A DNA stretch of 64,000 bases from Bolinopsis microptera (taxonomy: Eukaryota; Ctenophora; Tentaculata; Lobata; Bolinopsidae): the NCBI RefSeq assembly GCF_026151205.1, contig NC_087082.1, forward strand, positions 6,021,908-6,085,907, in the 5' to 3' direction. The position numbers and the translations under genes were made by a program. How positions within the stretch are numbered: position 1 is the first letter of the stretch; the number at the start of each line of letters is the position of its first letter. The notes beneath the pieces were generated by a model. The model saw only the letters and a program-made list of their open reading frames with translations. It did no database searches and was not told the origin of the DNA. Shown piece by piece: positions 34,154 to 48,070 of the stretch.

Positions 34154-34904
34154 ATACAAAAGGCTTTTGTATTTTACTCCTGTACGCTTGTCTTATCGCT
34201 GTCAGTGTCACTATTTAACTTTAAGATACAGGAAAACAGCGAATAAACAAGCAAACAATAGATACAGGATGGAAACAAATAAAACATCAAAACATTTTGA
34301 ATTGGGAGTCATATCAGGTAGGGCCGAAAAAAATCTGGTATGCGGTTTTATCTCCACAAATTAAAAGATTAATAAATATGTCAACCTGCAGGAGTGATAG
34401 CTCAATTACGATCAGTGCTGCCGAAGATCCTGATCATTAAATGGTGCAAATCTGACTTGTGGCACGTGCTTATATTTGCAGAAACAGTCATGAGTTAACA
34501 GGTGATCATGGCATGGGTAAAACTGCATGACTGAAACTTTGCATGAATGATAATGAATGAGGTTAAACAAAATTGCAACGTTGAATTTATTAACTACTTT
34601 AAAATTAAATGGTTGTGGTTAGTGCGAATATTCAAACTTTATGCAGGAAGATAGATCGTATAAGTTATATTAATTTGTTATGCTATAACGTTGATTTAAC
34701 CACTGCGCCGCATGCGCCGTGCATCTGCCTCCACATTTGCTAGAGGGACAAATGACCAGCGATGGTAATGAAAATTTGTGAACATTAGTAGCAAATTGAC
34801 GACTACATGTTAGCACTATATTAGTAGTTCTAGTAGCAGAGGGTGTACACTGTACCTGTGCAAATAGGTCCCAGCTCGCCGATCTTATAGTTATACTTTA
34901 TACT

Positions 34905-35335
34905 TTAATACTTACATCATGCCACAAAGCTGGGTTGAGTATTTGTTGTACAGGATATTGGACTTCAAGCTGACTGTTAATGTTAAGAGTTTTATATAAG
35001 TAGTATATAAGTAATATTGCAGTGTGATCTTTCAGTCAGATCTCTACAGTAAGAACAGTTGATTCTAGAATATACGAGTTCAGTTATAATCTTATAAACA
35101 TACTTAATAATTACATCATGCCACAAAGCTGGGTTGAGTATAATATGTTGTTCAGGATATTGGACTGCAAGCTGACTGTTAATGGACTTCATAGCGAGTA
35201 TAATAAGACTTAAGAGTATAAGGAATATTGCAGTGTGGTCGATTTCAGTCAGATCTCTACAGTAGGTACAGTTGATTCTAGAATCTAGTAGTATATCTCT
35301 ACAGTAGGTACAGTTGATTCTGGAATCTACCAGTT
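34905..35335. repeat. Diverged direct duplication
   Basis: Two copies (about 34905-35075 and 35100-35290) share CATCATGCCACAAAGCTGGG, GGATATTGGACT and GTCAGATCTCTACAGTA. A third partial copy follows. Confidence 0.75.
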
Positions 35336-35933
35336 ATAAGCACACGACCATTGTTTATGAGAAATGAGAAAATAATAATAAAGTAAGGAATAAATAACTG
35401 ACTGGAAAATAAACCATTGACAAGAATTTGAGAAATTAAGTTCAATTATCAAAACGTACACTATTCAAAGACAAAGCCAAGTAACCGGACGTCTGGTTAA
35501 ACGGTAATTTCGGGTAATGTGATCCTTTTATAATTATAAACCACTCCTCTTTACTGGATCACTAATCAGATTTATAAGGTACTTTTCACGCTATCACCAT
35601 TTTGGTAATCGTGTAACGTCATCAATTGGGTTTTTTCAAAACGTCAATCCCAATCCGCTAGAACTGGAAGTCACCCCTTTGACTGGAAGCTAAGGGAAGA
35701 TTCCAGCACGGACCATTCATACCGACAACCTGTTCACTGAGATTTACCTTGAACCGTGAGTCACTCCTAACTTCTACTCGTCTCATTTGTGGTTATATCC
35801 GGGCAATCTCCACCAGGTGAATAAATTCCAGATTATCCAAGTCTAATTCAATTACTAAAGTTCAACTCCGGGAGTACGATGTCCACCAACACTCATGACT
35901 CAAGGTTGTGAAGCTCCTTTATAATATTAAACA

Positions 35934-38346
35934 TTACAGATCTATAGTACTGCTGTTGGAAAGTTCCACGTTAGTGCTTGTAGGTTTGTTGTGTCGAGGT
36001 CGAATAGTCTTCTTGTAAGGATTCTCTCCTCCTCCCCCTCGTCGTCCCAGGAACACGTTCAGGATACTGCTGCGGGTACGGACAACTTGCTCCTGATAGA
36101 GCACTGTCCTCTTGTTAAGCGGTGCCGGGTCTTCCTGCAACGTTATAACTTCTAGTTCACGGCTCACGCGTGATATTCTAGTTCACGCGTGATATTCTAG
36201 CTCACGCGTGATATTTTAGTTCATGCGTGATATTCTAGCTCACGCGTGATATTTTAGTTCACGCGTGATATTCTAGTTCACGCTTTATATATTTTTTTTG
36301 TTAAAGCGTGATATTCTAGTTCACGCGTGATATTCTAGTTCACGCGTGATATTCTAGTTCACGAGGATATTCTAGTTCACGCGTGATATTCTAGTTCACG
36401 CGTGATATTCTACCTAATTCACGCGTTATATTTTGATAACCACGCGAAGTTCTCGGAAGATACATGAAATGTGAAACATTGATATTTTGATGATAAAGTT
36501 AAACATTGAACAATCATTTTATTCAGCTACGAAAAATGCTCAAGCGTGAAACAATAAATTGGAAAATGTTTTTTTGATGAGTCTAATAGTAATAGAAATA
36601 TCGGCCTTGGGGCCATGGCTTAGGCTAAAGATATAATAAAACCAAAATACACCACTGGATCAATTGAAGCTTATTTTAGGACTTTAATAAAGTCTTTACA
36701 ATTTTATTTGAAGACACTTAACAGAGAAGACAAAACAAATAAAGTCTAGCTTTTTTAAATTTCGTGAACGTGAATACGAAGAAAGTTTTGAAGCATATGT
36801 CCCTGATATTAATGAGCTCCAATAAAATAATGGGACATCATGCATGATTTTAACGTAAAATGATTCGTATAGATTTTAAAATCAAATAATACTGCCGGCG
36901 GAACAAATCCCATCATGAGCAATTTTGGTCAGATCCAAGTTGTTGGTACCGGTAACGTTGCTTTCTGCCCCGTTTATCTAATTTGAACAGCTGAGACCAA
37001 TTTTGTGGATGACTTATTTGGCATTTTCTCAGTTCCCACTTCCCTGTCTCTGATATTTTAATTTAATATACGTGTGTAACGTGTGTGGTTAATCATTTCC
37101 TTTATTAAATTGGCGTCTGTTAAATGAGCTACTGCAGAGATTTAAAACCAATTTAAGAACGAGAATTCATGAGGATTTGGGTCGTAGAATTTTTTTAAAT
37201 TATAAGAATATTACCAATACCATACTCAGGATGCTGTGCCAAGGTTTTTCTTAATCATTTCGAATGTTCTACAACCAAAAAATAGTATGTGACATTTGAT
37301 TATTTTAAAGAAACTGCGTCTAACTCTAAGTCTAACTCTAAGTAGTAAAATTATTGAACGAGCTTGCAAGAAATGGACGGCTATTTTTTGCATATTATAG
37401 AGCTGTCTCATGAACGAGACACTCAGGAGACAGCTCTATTACTATAGACAGCTCTGGACAGTGTCCAATATTTAAACAATAGTACTCGTAGTTTACCTTC
37501 CCACCAGTGTCCAGTATTTAAATAAATCTAAAATTTATTTATTCAAAAATAAATTGTTCCTCAGAAGTGAATTTAACCACGAAGAAAGTAGAAACGAACT
37601 TGTACAAACGTTTAACACATTTAGACCGTGGAACTGGAGAGTTCATTAAATTGGAATAGACGGGCACCTGTTTCACGCACCATGTTGCGTAATACACCTT
37701 CATTCTCCTTGGTGAAATCAATCGCTAAAAACGTGCAGACAGTTCGATAAGATGAATTTCATAATGAATTTAAAATTACTTTAGAAGTTTAGAGCTGAAC
37801 TCTTGCACAATTCCCAATGGTTTAAACCCCATTTGGAATTGCGCATGCCATAATGAAGTTCATTTAATCTCAGCTTCTTTTTTTAAAAGTCATTTTTAAA
37901 ACCTAATATGGTGAGTCCGACGTGCAAGATGGACATTGAAAATGAAACGAAGGTGTAACATAATCTAATCTGGAAATGGAACACGTAGAAGTTAACTATT
38001 TTTTATTCATAAGCTGACAAAGCTCGATGAGATGAACGGAACTTCATAATGAATTTAAAATTGCTTTCAGAATTGAACCCATGCTCAATTCCAGATGATT
38101 TGAAAAAGAAGAAATTTGTACTTAATATGGTGATTTAGACGTGCAAGATGGAAATTGAAACGAAGGTGGAACATAATCTGTATTGAATGGAACACGTAGA
38201 ACAAGCAGACAGATTATAGTAGGTGCTTTACGTACTTGCGCTAGGGAGGTAGCGAAGTTTTGCTGCTTCTGTTTGATCAAATCAGAGTATATTTTCCGGT
38301 AAGCCTGCACCTCGTTCTGTAGCTTCTGTGGTACAATTGTCATCAT
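35934..38346 (-). CDS. Tentative two-exon gene, unidentified
   Basis: Exon 38346-38236 starts at an ATG and encodes MMTIVPQKLQNEVQAYRK, then IYSDLIKQKQQNFATSLAQ, before a good donor (CAA then GTACGT). The start recalls prefoldin subunit 6 (start of a coiled coil), but the match is short. Exon 36134-35934 follows a GTTGCAG acceptor and encodes EDPAPLNKRTVLYQEQ..., a glycine-rich LGRRGGGGENPYKK and the C-terminus STNVELSNSSTIDL. Both borders are phase 0, so they can be joined, but other exons may lie between. Each exon looks coding in composition; linking them is inference. The intron holds a 19-bp minisatellite and a local duplication. Confidence 0.35.
36165..36430. repeat. 19-bp minisatellite with ACGCGT sites
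   Basis: About 13 copies of TGATATTCTAGTTCACGCG. Most junctions form CACGCGTGAT, containing ACGCGT. One unit is interrupted by a T-rich insertion near 36290. Confidence 0.92.
37740..38205. repeat. Diverged tandem duplication
   Basis: Two units of roughly 250 bp share CATAATGAATTTAAAATT, GACGTGCAAGATGGA and GAAACGAAGGTG. They lie beside the tentative exon at 38236-38346. Confidence 0.7.
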
Positions 38347-40753
38347 ATTGATATAAAGAAGAATCTAACTTAAAAATAATAGTTTCTATGTAATATATAA
38401 GTAGAACTCACGAACAGAAATCTGTGAAGCTTAAAGATTATCCTTAAGCGATAACGGCTATCGCTCGTGCACGCCGGGAACTACCATGAGCCCAAAGGAT
38501 ATAGTTGGAGGTACCCATGATTGATTCTGTATGACTATGACGATGGAATGTTCTTTTTTGGAATAAGGGCTGTGGTGGCAGGTAAAAAAAAGGTTGACTG
38601 CGGATTCAAACGGAGTTTATAATGATGGTGGGGTAGGTCCAAAGTTCACTTGAGATGGTACTGAAATTGCTACCTCCGCAGTTTGCTGCAATAAATGGTA
38701 CAATACGGCTCATGATAGCACTTATAATGCGTGCCACACATTGCTGCAGACGATCATGGTGCCGGGGAGGTGAAATTGTACCACCCGGAACATTTAAACT
38801 TAATTCCTTGGCTACACGATGACTTATATTTTCTATAATTAATTTAGTGAATAATGAACTTTTTTCATTAGTGAAAATTGTGAAACAAAAAAGAAATGAA
38901 ATGAAGATTTACAGCTTTTGCACCGTGTAACTGAAAAATATAATACAGAATTATATAATGCGATCTTAGCAATTGACATGGTAATTCTCAGTACATAATA
39001 CAAAATATTTGGAATGACCAGTGTCACCTGTGTCACTAGTCACTAGTAGTGAGTTACAAAACGTACTACCCTGGAAGCAACGATATTCGAATGGTTAAAA
39101 AAAGCAAGGAACGGACGTTTTTAACGGCTAAAAGGAAATATACGCAAATATATATATATATTATATATTTATTTTTAGAACGGTCGGAACAATAAAAGGG
39201 ATTTCCTTACAGTGCACTGTCAGTGTCTCCTTAGGTCAGGACTTTTCATTTGAAGCCACGGCACGTCAATAGTGGTGTATAAATGAACCGTTCAGCTATT
39301 CACCATGACGAGGCTGGCTTTGTTTAGCCTAGTTTCGGGATTGACGTAGTTACTATTGTTTATCTTTCAAAAGGAATTGTCCGTTTGATAGATTGCCCAA
39401 TGTTGGAGCTGTTGCAAAAACCTTTTCCGTTTGATAGATTGCACAGTATAACGAACAAACCTTTGTTTTAATAATTTGGAGGTAGAGGGGAAACTGCAGA
39501 AAACTAAAAAGTGTTATTCGGCGATGTAAAAACCACAAACTTACACTAGTACGAACTCTTCATCACGAACCCTCCCTCACAATAACGTAAGCAAACTAAG
39601 TGACGATACCAAACTCGGTAACTTAAAAGCGGAACATTGAGCTGCACAGACTCAAGGTCCCTCCCTCCCTCCCTCCCTCCCTCCCTCAAGGGTATTGTTT
39701 CATAATCTGTTGTTTCATTGGCAGAGACTGGACGGTCATTGGCAGAGACTGGACGGTTCCAGCGATCCTTTCTCTGTCGGAACAGTAAGCCTTGTTATTG
39801 CGATAATTGCTATTATTGACGCACAACAATAAGAAAACAATTACAAAGTTTAATCCACACTACACCATTGAACTGGTTGGCAATATTATTACTGGCAGCT
39901 TGTTATTGTTTGCTATATTTTCTATGTAATAAAATAATAACCCTCTACTACTACTAATTACTAAAGCTCGTGATGTGTGGCTTGGGCGTGACTTGTTGGT
40001 TAAATTGTTGGAATGTTTTTATGAACCAGTCGATAGTTAACTTTTAGATAGTTAACTAGTCGCAGGTAGTTAACTTTTGTTATCCTTTTAATTGCATTGG
40101 CTCGTTTACAGCAATTTGAAAACTTTTGAACAATGAACTTCTTTGTTGAACAATTGAAATAGGCGAACAAGGACATATTTCTATTTTAATGAGTTTTGAA
40201 GATAACCTTATGACTCCCGACTGTATATTTACATGATATAGTAAGCTTTCCAATAGTTGTAAACAAAAACAAAGAAAAAGTCAAAGTAATTAGCCGTTGC
40301 TCATTGCAAACGTCTGTATCTAGAATATACAATTACTAAAAGTAGTCCCCATATTGTGACAGAAAGAGTGCATTGTGTAGTGTCCCCACCCTTCCTTTGT
40401 GCTGTGGATGCTGGAACATGGTCGAAACAACAGCGCTACATAACCGTGTATAATATTATGAACGATATACTCAAGACATATTATGTCAATGTGTAAATTG
40501 TGTATATTCAATATTTTTTGTTGCGGTTAATGGCTAATGGCTAAGGTAAGACTGTAAGTTTTTAAAGAACAGTGCTCGTTATTTTAGTTAACTGTTAAGA
40601 ACATGAAAATTTGTTCCAATTTTCGAAATAAAGGACTTCCAAAAGTTAAAACCGTTAAAGTAGTTAAAGTAAAAGACATGGAATCACAAAACTATCATTG
40701 GCAATTATTATAGTTATTAATAGTATAACTTATGCTATACTGAGTAGTGAGAT
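38347..40753. other. No gene recognised
   Basis: A CCCT tract is at 39659-39687. A 21-bp direct duplication (CATTGGCAGAGACTGGACGG) at about 39715-39757 contains two inverted CCAAT boxes. No coding frame of note. Confidence 0.4.
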
Positions 40754-42422
40754 ATGGAAATTACCAATATCCGCTTCAGAAAGAAGGTCAACAAGAGGTG
40801 GACCTTCTTATCCGATGGGACACTTAACAAAGGTCAGATTGACTATATCTTCATACGGCGGAAGTGGAAAAACTCTTTAAAGAACACTGAAGTTTACAAC
40901 ACTTTTCAGTCGTTGGGATCTGATCACAGAGTTGTAATGTGTAAGATCAAAGTTAGCTTTAGGAAAGGATACAGGCCTCCGAAAAAAGTTAACTATGATT
41001 ATAGTGCCCTGAAGTCGGATGGTGAGCTTCAAAAAAAGTATGCAATTGACGTTCGGAATAGGTTCTCTGGCCTGGTAGAGGAGGATGATGGGGCCACTGA
41101 AAGCTACGGGAAGCTTGTGGTTGCTATTGAGGCGGCAAACAAGAGCCTTCTGCCAAAGAAGACTCGACAAAAGCAGATTGACCCCTCAAGTGACCCAAGA
41201 GTGGACAGTGCAAGGAGGGGACTTTTCTTGGCCAAGGACCAATACCATCAGGAGCCTTGCGAGGAGAAGAGAGAGGAAGTCGCCACTAAAAAGGATTTGT
41301 TAAAGGCCTGCTACAAAGAGGTAGAGGAGGAGATCCTGAAAGGAAAGATCAGGAAAGTTGAGGATACTGCTGATCGTTGTAAGAACAAGGAAAGCTGGAA
41401 GCTTGTCAACGATATTTCAGGGAGGACAAATCCCAGCTGTGGACTCGTTGAAGGGGGCAGCTCAACAGAACGTCTCGAGAACTGGAGGAAGCACTTCTCT
41501 GGATTACTTGGACAGCCACCCACAGTCCCTGACAATAGTATTCCGATCAGGAATATACACCCTCCACTGAATATAGAGGATGGCCCGTTCACCATTGAGG
41601 AACTACGTCTTGCCAAAAAGCAGATAGTAGAAGGTAAAGCTTATGGTGATGATGGTATCTCACCTGAAGTGATGAAGAGGGTGGACATTGATGACGTCAT
41701 CCTGAAGTTCTGCAACGATGCACTATGTGATGGTCTCATGCCCGATCAATGGAAGCTCAGTAATATTGTTCCTGTGCCAAAGAAAGGGGACCTCACTAAG
41801 ACCGACAACTACAGAGGAATATCTCTGACATCGATAGTCAGTAAAACTCTGAACAAAATGTTGCTGAACAGGATGAAGCCAAGTCTTGAGGAAGTTTTAA
41901 GGGACAACCAGAATGGCTTTAGACCTGGGCGCTCTACAACATCGCACATTCTTGCTCTACGAAGAATTATGGAGGGTGCTAGAGCCAAAAACCTAAAGGC
42001 CACCATGGTTTTCATTGATTTCAAGAAGGCGTTCGATAGTGTGCATAGAGGCTTGCTCATGAAGATATTGAAAGCATATGGCATACCAGAAGCCATAGTG
42101 CGGCTCATTGAGGGTATATATACGAGCACAAAGGCTAAAGTAGTTACAGCTGATGGTATAACAGAGATTTTTGATGAAGATCCAAGAGCGCAGGATGCGA
42201 CTAGCAGGCCATATCCACCGGCACCCAGAACTAGTCGCAAACCGCTTGCTACTCTGGGAACCAACTCATGGGGTGCGGAGTAGGGGGAGACCAGCCATGA
42301 CTTATGTTGACAGCCTACGAGCTGACACGGGTCTCAACGACACTGGAGAAATGGGCGGACTTATGGCGGATAGAGTTTTATGGAGACAGCGCATCAATAC
42401 TCGGACGCTGAAGCCGCCTTAA
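40754..42422 (+). mobile_element. RTE-like non-LTR retrotransposon with an internal deletion
   Basis: The frame 40754-42170 gives the end of an apurinic-type endonuclease (IDYIFIRR, SDHRVV). A linker and the first half of a reverse transcriptase follow: VPVPKKGDLTKTDNYRGISL, FRPGRSTTSHIL and VFIDFKKAFDSVHR. The block with the YADD active site is missing. At about 42170 the sequence jumps, in another frame, to the RTE C-terminus RRMRLAGHIHRHPELVANR and GRPAMTYVDSLRADTGL. The 3' end carries AAGCCGCCTTAAG and a short AAGTC repeat tail, also found alone at about 24214-24250. It is 5'-truncated, internally deleted and frame-shifted, so non-functional. Confidence 0.85.
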
Positions 42423-42429
42423 GTCAAGT

Positions 42430-42780
42430 CAAGTAAGTCAGTAGTGAGAAGTGAGTAGTGACCTTTCTAACCATCTCCTTGTCTCTCTCAATCTGAGAGG
42501 ACAACAGAAATGAGTACTGAGAAATGAGTACTGACCTTTCTAACCATCTCCTTGTCTCTCTCAATCTGAGAGGACAACAGAAATGAGTACTGACCTTTCT
42601 AACCATATCTTTGTCTCTCTCAATCTGAGATGACAACAGAAATGAGTACTGAGAAATGAGTACTGACCTTTCTAACCATCTCCTTGTCTCTCTCAATCTG
42701 AGAGGACAACAGAAATGAGTACTGAGAAATGAGTACTGACCTTTCTAACCATCTCCTTGTCTCTCTCTATCTGAGATGAC
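42430..42780. repeat. ~60-75 bp tandem repeat
   Basis: About five units with CTTTCTAACCATCTCCTTG, CTCAATCTGAGAGGACAACA and one or two copies of AATGAGTACTGA. The array starts right at the RTE tail and ends just before the acceptor of the tentative exon at 42807. Confidence 0.88.
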
Positions 42781-42806
42781 AACAGCTGATACTTCTTTCT
42801 CTCTAG

Positions 42807-43418
42807 ACTGTTTCTCAACAGAACTGTTCTCAGCCGTCCTGGAATGTTTTCTTGTGGTATTAGGTAATCCGGTAATGTAAGAGCATCCTGTACCCAGTGT
42901 CAAACATTAAACCATACAACAAATGCTATTTTCCATGAAATTAGTGAGACGTTATTGTGTTATATAAATTGGGTGATTCCGCTATTTTATGTCTATTGAA
43001 TTCATAACAGATCTTTTGAACATGATTGTCTCCGATAATTATTGATATCGCGATTAAACAGCTAAAAGATTAGGATTATGATGATATCCTCCCTCACCTT
43101 GGTGAATTTGTAGGACCCTGGTCCCTGCATGGAAGTGCAATTGAATTTGAAAGGAAGGGAGGAAAGAAAACTAAAACTAGTGGCAAAGTTCTCAATTACG
43201 TGTAATCTGAATGGAAATTATGGATTTTTAAAAAGTTGCTGAATGTTGTTAAATGGATGTGATGACTGATTAAAACATCTCATATACCTGAGTTAAACCC
43301 ACCAGCAAGTTCTTGCATGGAGAGAGTGCGTTTATTCCGTGATCTCCAGTGGTTGTTGAACATGGCCGCAAAATACCGAGAACACGTGAGCAAAAAGGAC
43401 GAAGCAATTGGGAAGTGA
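42807..43418 (+). CDS. Tentative last two exons of an unidentified gene
   Basis: Exon 42807-42863 (acceptor TCTCTCTAG, donor G then GTAATC) encodes CFSTELFSAVLECFLVVL. Exon 43306-43418 completes the phase-1 codon and encodes SSCMERVRLFRDLQWLLN, then MAAKYREHVSKKDEAIGK and a stop. The predicted helix is amphipathic and charged. Phases agree. I do not recognise the family, and upstream exons are not evident past the RTE element. Confidence 0.35.
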
Positions 43419-45461
43419 GTGTGACCAGGTCAGGTTTACCCGTTATAGATAAAGTCTCAACACTTACTCCGAGTTGATCTTATCAGGTGTAATCAGATAA
43501 TATAAAAATGTTTTCCTGCCAATCGCTTGATCGATTTTAATAAAGCTGTAAACTACTCGATTAGTTTAGATGTCTGTTTTGATTGAATGCGGCTGTTAGC
43601 GTCCCTTGAACCAGAACACCTCTTGTAGATTTTAACCCAACGTAATTGGAGAGGATCCAGGCTGACAAACTGTTAAACTATTCCTGCACCTAACTCAAGT
43701 AAAACGTAACGGCACGAGAAACATGCACGTGTGCGGCTGTATATTATAAAGCCAGCAGCTAGCGGCGTGATAAAACTGGTGCAGTTTCATGTCAATTGCC
43801 ACTGATCACACGTCAGGTTATTAATAAGTGTCTGACCGAGCCGTGCATGAGAGATAGCTGTAGAGCTGCTGGACACATTGAATTGAACTGTTCTGGTCTT
43901 GTCGTGTACAATTACACTAGACAGCCTTAATAAAAACGTAGTCATGGTCATGCAGTAGTTTCATTCATTGTGACTGCTAGTTCATAACTTCTTATCCCTG
44001 AAGTCGGAAGATTTCTGGAAGAATCTATAAAAAGAAAACCTCTACTCGATATAATAATGACTTTTATAATTTTGGGTAGTTTTTAGGGTTATTCATTATG
44101 ACCAAAACCCATGATTGGGTAGAGTGGACCGCTGCCAGTGTGTCTCTTTCCCAAACAAAAGTAAATGATATTAATTTGAATTACCGTCCGCAAATGCAAA
44201 ATTATACCGAGGTCCGATTATACAGTTCATTAAAATAAAATGAACCAATGAAAGCCGTTCGATTGGACGAATAAGCTCAGTTCGAGAGATTACGATTGGA
44301 GTATTACAGAGCACATGTTTTAACTTATTAAATGTCCTCACCGTTGTAGAAATTATAGTAACGGAATGAGAATAATTATAATTAACTGTCATGGGAATTC
44401 GTACAAAGACAACTTGGCAACCACCCATATATTTTTGGTTCAAACAAAAATAGGCATAGCCAACTTGCCAAGAGAAAAAGGTATCATAGTATCAATCGAA
44501 GTTTTGTAAAAAGATAGAGATACTGTAATATAAAGCTGTAAGTGAAAGTACTAAACTTTCAAGACAGGACAACTGACAAGGAGTAAAAGATAATCAAAAT
44601 TCATCACATATTATTACTATTATTAGAATCTGGATTTCTACGTTTAAATTTAATTCCAAAATAATATAATAATAATATGTACTTTAATTAGCAGCAAAAA
44701 GTTTCAAAAGTTACAGAAATAGAAAATCAAGCTGCTGTTTTTCCTGCCGGAGATAAAATCAGAAATAACATCGTAAATATAAACAAACTGGGACACTACA
44801 GTTAGGTTAATTACTCTTTGCATTTTGTTAGCTGTAACAAATTAGAAGTCTAAAGTTACACTCTCACTAAACACAATATACCCATGTGTTATGTGTTATA
44901 GAACCCGTTTTGGTCAGAACAACGTCTCTCCGTGAACTGAATAACGCACAATTACACTTACTAATATGTTTCTGTAACTCCTCCTGTTCTCTTATACAAT
45001 TTAATTAATTTTAATTAATTTTAATTACACGGTTTAACTTTAAATTTGCATAATTAAATTATTTTTTAAACCGGTCTCACTGTCTGCAGTAGGTGATGCA
45101 CAATGCGCATTAAACGGTATTGCATTGGGACGAGGTTTTTTAATTTAAACTTTGCTTTTCAGAACTAAAATTTTGTTGTTATACAATGATTTTAAACTCA
45201 TTTTCCCGTGATTAATGAAATTAAAAGTCCAAAGCTATGTTCTAGAAGGCCCTCAGTGTTTCTTTGGCACGAAAGTGTCGTTAGCTTATTTGTAGGTTTA
45301 CAACCTACCAGGACGCGCGCCGAGTTGGACCAAATATTTTACGAGTATCACCCGTTAAAAGCTTATAAGCTCTGCTTATATAACAGTGTAGCCGCGTAGG
45401 CGGAGTTATCAGCAAGAGTTATAGTGCGGTAAAATGGATTTAGTGCTCAAGCTTGAGTCGT
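43419..45461. other. No gene; repeat fragments
   Basis: A diverged copy of the hairpin arm described at 51768 lies at about 44094-44215. A short conserved block (TAGGTTTACAACCTACC, then ACGAGTATCACCCGTTA) lies at about 45285-45360 and recurs at 47862-47959. Confidence 0.5.
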
Positions 45462-45893
45462 CTATAAGGTTGGAGAAAGTCGCCAGTACCGGTAATAAGG
45501 TTGGGGAAAGTCGGCAGTACCGGTAATAAGGTTGGGGAAAGTCGGCAGTACCGGTAATAAGGTTGGGGAAAGTCGGCAGTACCGGTTATAAGGTTGGGGG
45601 AAAGTACCGGTAATAAGGTTGGGGAAAGTGGGCAGTACCGATAATAAGGTTGGGGAAAGTCGGCAGTACCGGTAATAAGGTTGGGGAAAGTACCGGTAAT
45701 AAGGTTGGGGAAAAAACCGGTAATAAGGTTGGGGAAGTGGGCAGTACCGGTAATAAGGTTGGGGAAAGTGGGCAGTACCGGTAATAAGGTTGGGGAAAGT
45801 ACCGGTAATAAGGTTGGGAAAGTTGGCAGTAACGGTAATAAGATTGGGGAAAGTACCGGTAATAAGGTTGGGGAAAAAACCGGTAATAAGGTA
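45462..45893. repeat. ~31-bp minisatellite
   Basis: About 15 units of GGTAATAAGGTTGGGGAAAG with or without TCGGCAGTACC, so unit length alternates between about 20 and 31 bp. Open frames on both strands are by-products. Confidence 0.92.
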
Positions 45894-48070
45894 TCCCTCA
45901 CGTGGATCACACTCTATGAGACATAAGTTGGACTAGGAATGAAGGTAATAGTAGAGGACATGATGTTATTGTTTGATACTAAAACTATTGTACAGCTTCA
46001 AGTTCATGGGCATTCGGCTTTTATTAATATTTCAGCATGCGAGCTTGTTTTCCCACGTCAATGAGATCTGATAATAATTACTTTAGCGACTATTTAATTA
46101 CCCGATGACTTGAGGCTTCGTTATTAAACCTACTGAAGATAAATTGTTGCGAGAGAAGCTGCGTTACCAGTAAGCTAGTTACTTCTTTTACACGGCCCAC
46201 CCCTGAGTTCTGCAGAGCAAAACACTATAAATACTCACGTATAAAACAGCTTGAAATTAATTCATATGAATTACATACGTCAAACCAACATGATCATACC
46301 ACTTCCACAATCCACATAATATATATGTCACGAATCGAATTTTAACCAAAAACTGCATCAAAGGTATGGATCTACCTACTTTGATTTTATCCTTATAACT
46401 AAAATTTGACCAAAACCCATAATCATGGGTAGAATGAACCGCTGCCAGTGTCTCTCTTTTCCAAACAATAGGAAATGATATTAATTTGATTGACCGTTTT
46501 CAAATGCAAAATGATACCGAGAATAAAATCGGTCGCTCGCTTTTCCCATTCATTCACGGCTTACGAATTATAATAGGTTTCGATTAATTACATCGATCAC
46601 ATGCTGTAAAAATCTTTTTGGTTTGCGTTCGGTCGATACCCAGTATTTCGGGATAAGGGTGGTAGTTAGTGAATTAGCCGAAGTTTATTGAATATTTATT
46701 AGTTTATTGCCGAGTACAGCTGTCTTTGGGTAGTTCTTCTTAATCTATTACAATAATTGTAAATGAATGGGAAAAGCGAGCGACCGATTTCATTCTCGGT
46801 ATCATTGTGCATTCTAGAACAGTCAATCAAATTAATATCATTTCCTTTTGTTTGGGAAAGAGAGACACTGGCAGCGGTCCACTCTACCCATGATGGCATG
46901 ATTATGGGTTTTGTCAAATATCTTCTCTTTTTGATTATAATGTCAGGATAATTTACTAAGTCGAAATGTAAACTCATAACTTCATTAATTTAGGAGGTTT
47001 TTTCAACGATTTCAAAACTTAACCTTTGAAAACATTTCCTTGTGTTTAGGTAGGCATATCTGTCGATAACTGACTGAATATTGCACTTTTTACTGAATCA
47101 AGTTGGCATTAAATTTATATATAATGCCATCTAAATGAAGTGGGAAAGCAGAATTTATTCGAAATCACGAATGAGCGAATTTCTCACCTTTCGCACGTGC
47201 AAACTTTGAGCGGACGTTGCGTGCGCATACAAAATTGAATCACCGTAAATGTTTGCATGCTGGTGTTTTATATATTTGTTATTAAGCATGCAAAGATTCA
47301 AAAGATTTCAAGGAGAACTGCAATCACAACGGCAAACTAAAGTTTACAGAAAATGGTAAAAACAGCAATTGGGCGTGTCCCCACGTGTGCAACTGTTCGA
47401 TTTTCAAATTTAAAACTAGCCTTATGCACAAGTTATACCTATAGGAAGCAGAACTGAGCTCCACAACCCAACATAGCCCAACACTGCAGAGAATACTAAA
47501 TCGCAAAATTGACGTTTTTATAAAATAATTCTTCAAAAAAGCACTAAATTCAATGACAATAGCAAATATCTTTATGAAGGAGCAAGGTAGGGAAACTTTC
47601 CGGTAGATTTTCGGAATGCTTAAACAATTATTCAACCTGAAAATTTCCTCAGATTTTGAATAAAATTACTCCTTAATGGTGTAAAATCAGTTTGAAAATT
47701 TGTTATTTTGTCAAAAATCAAGTTTTAAAAACACTTAATTTGATGACGTCATCAAGTGGTGATGATATGACGTTAAAATATTTTTTTATGATATAATGGA
47801 AACTGAAGTGTAAACAATTATCTTTAAGATCGTGGGTCGGAAATTGCTGCATCTTTTATTGTAGGTTTACAACCTACCAGGACGCGCGCCAAGTTGGACT
47901 CGTCGACGGTCCTGTCCAATATATGGAACAGATATTTTACGAGTATCACCCGTTAACATCTTTTATAGGTACGAATCTACAAACACCTGAATGTAGCCTA
48001 TATAATTGACTGGCAAAGCGTCTATCCCTGAATAGTGAATATTATGTATATATTATTAATATTATCAATA

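Noticed and set aside
37539-37724. Middle exon of the tentative 38346-35934 gene
   Set aside because: An acceptor (TTTTTAG) and two open frames exist, but both reach stops before a donor and neither joins the next exon in phase.
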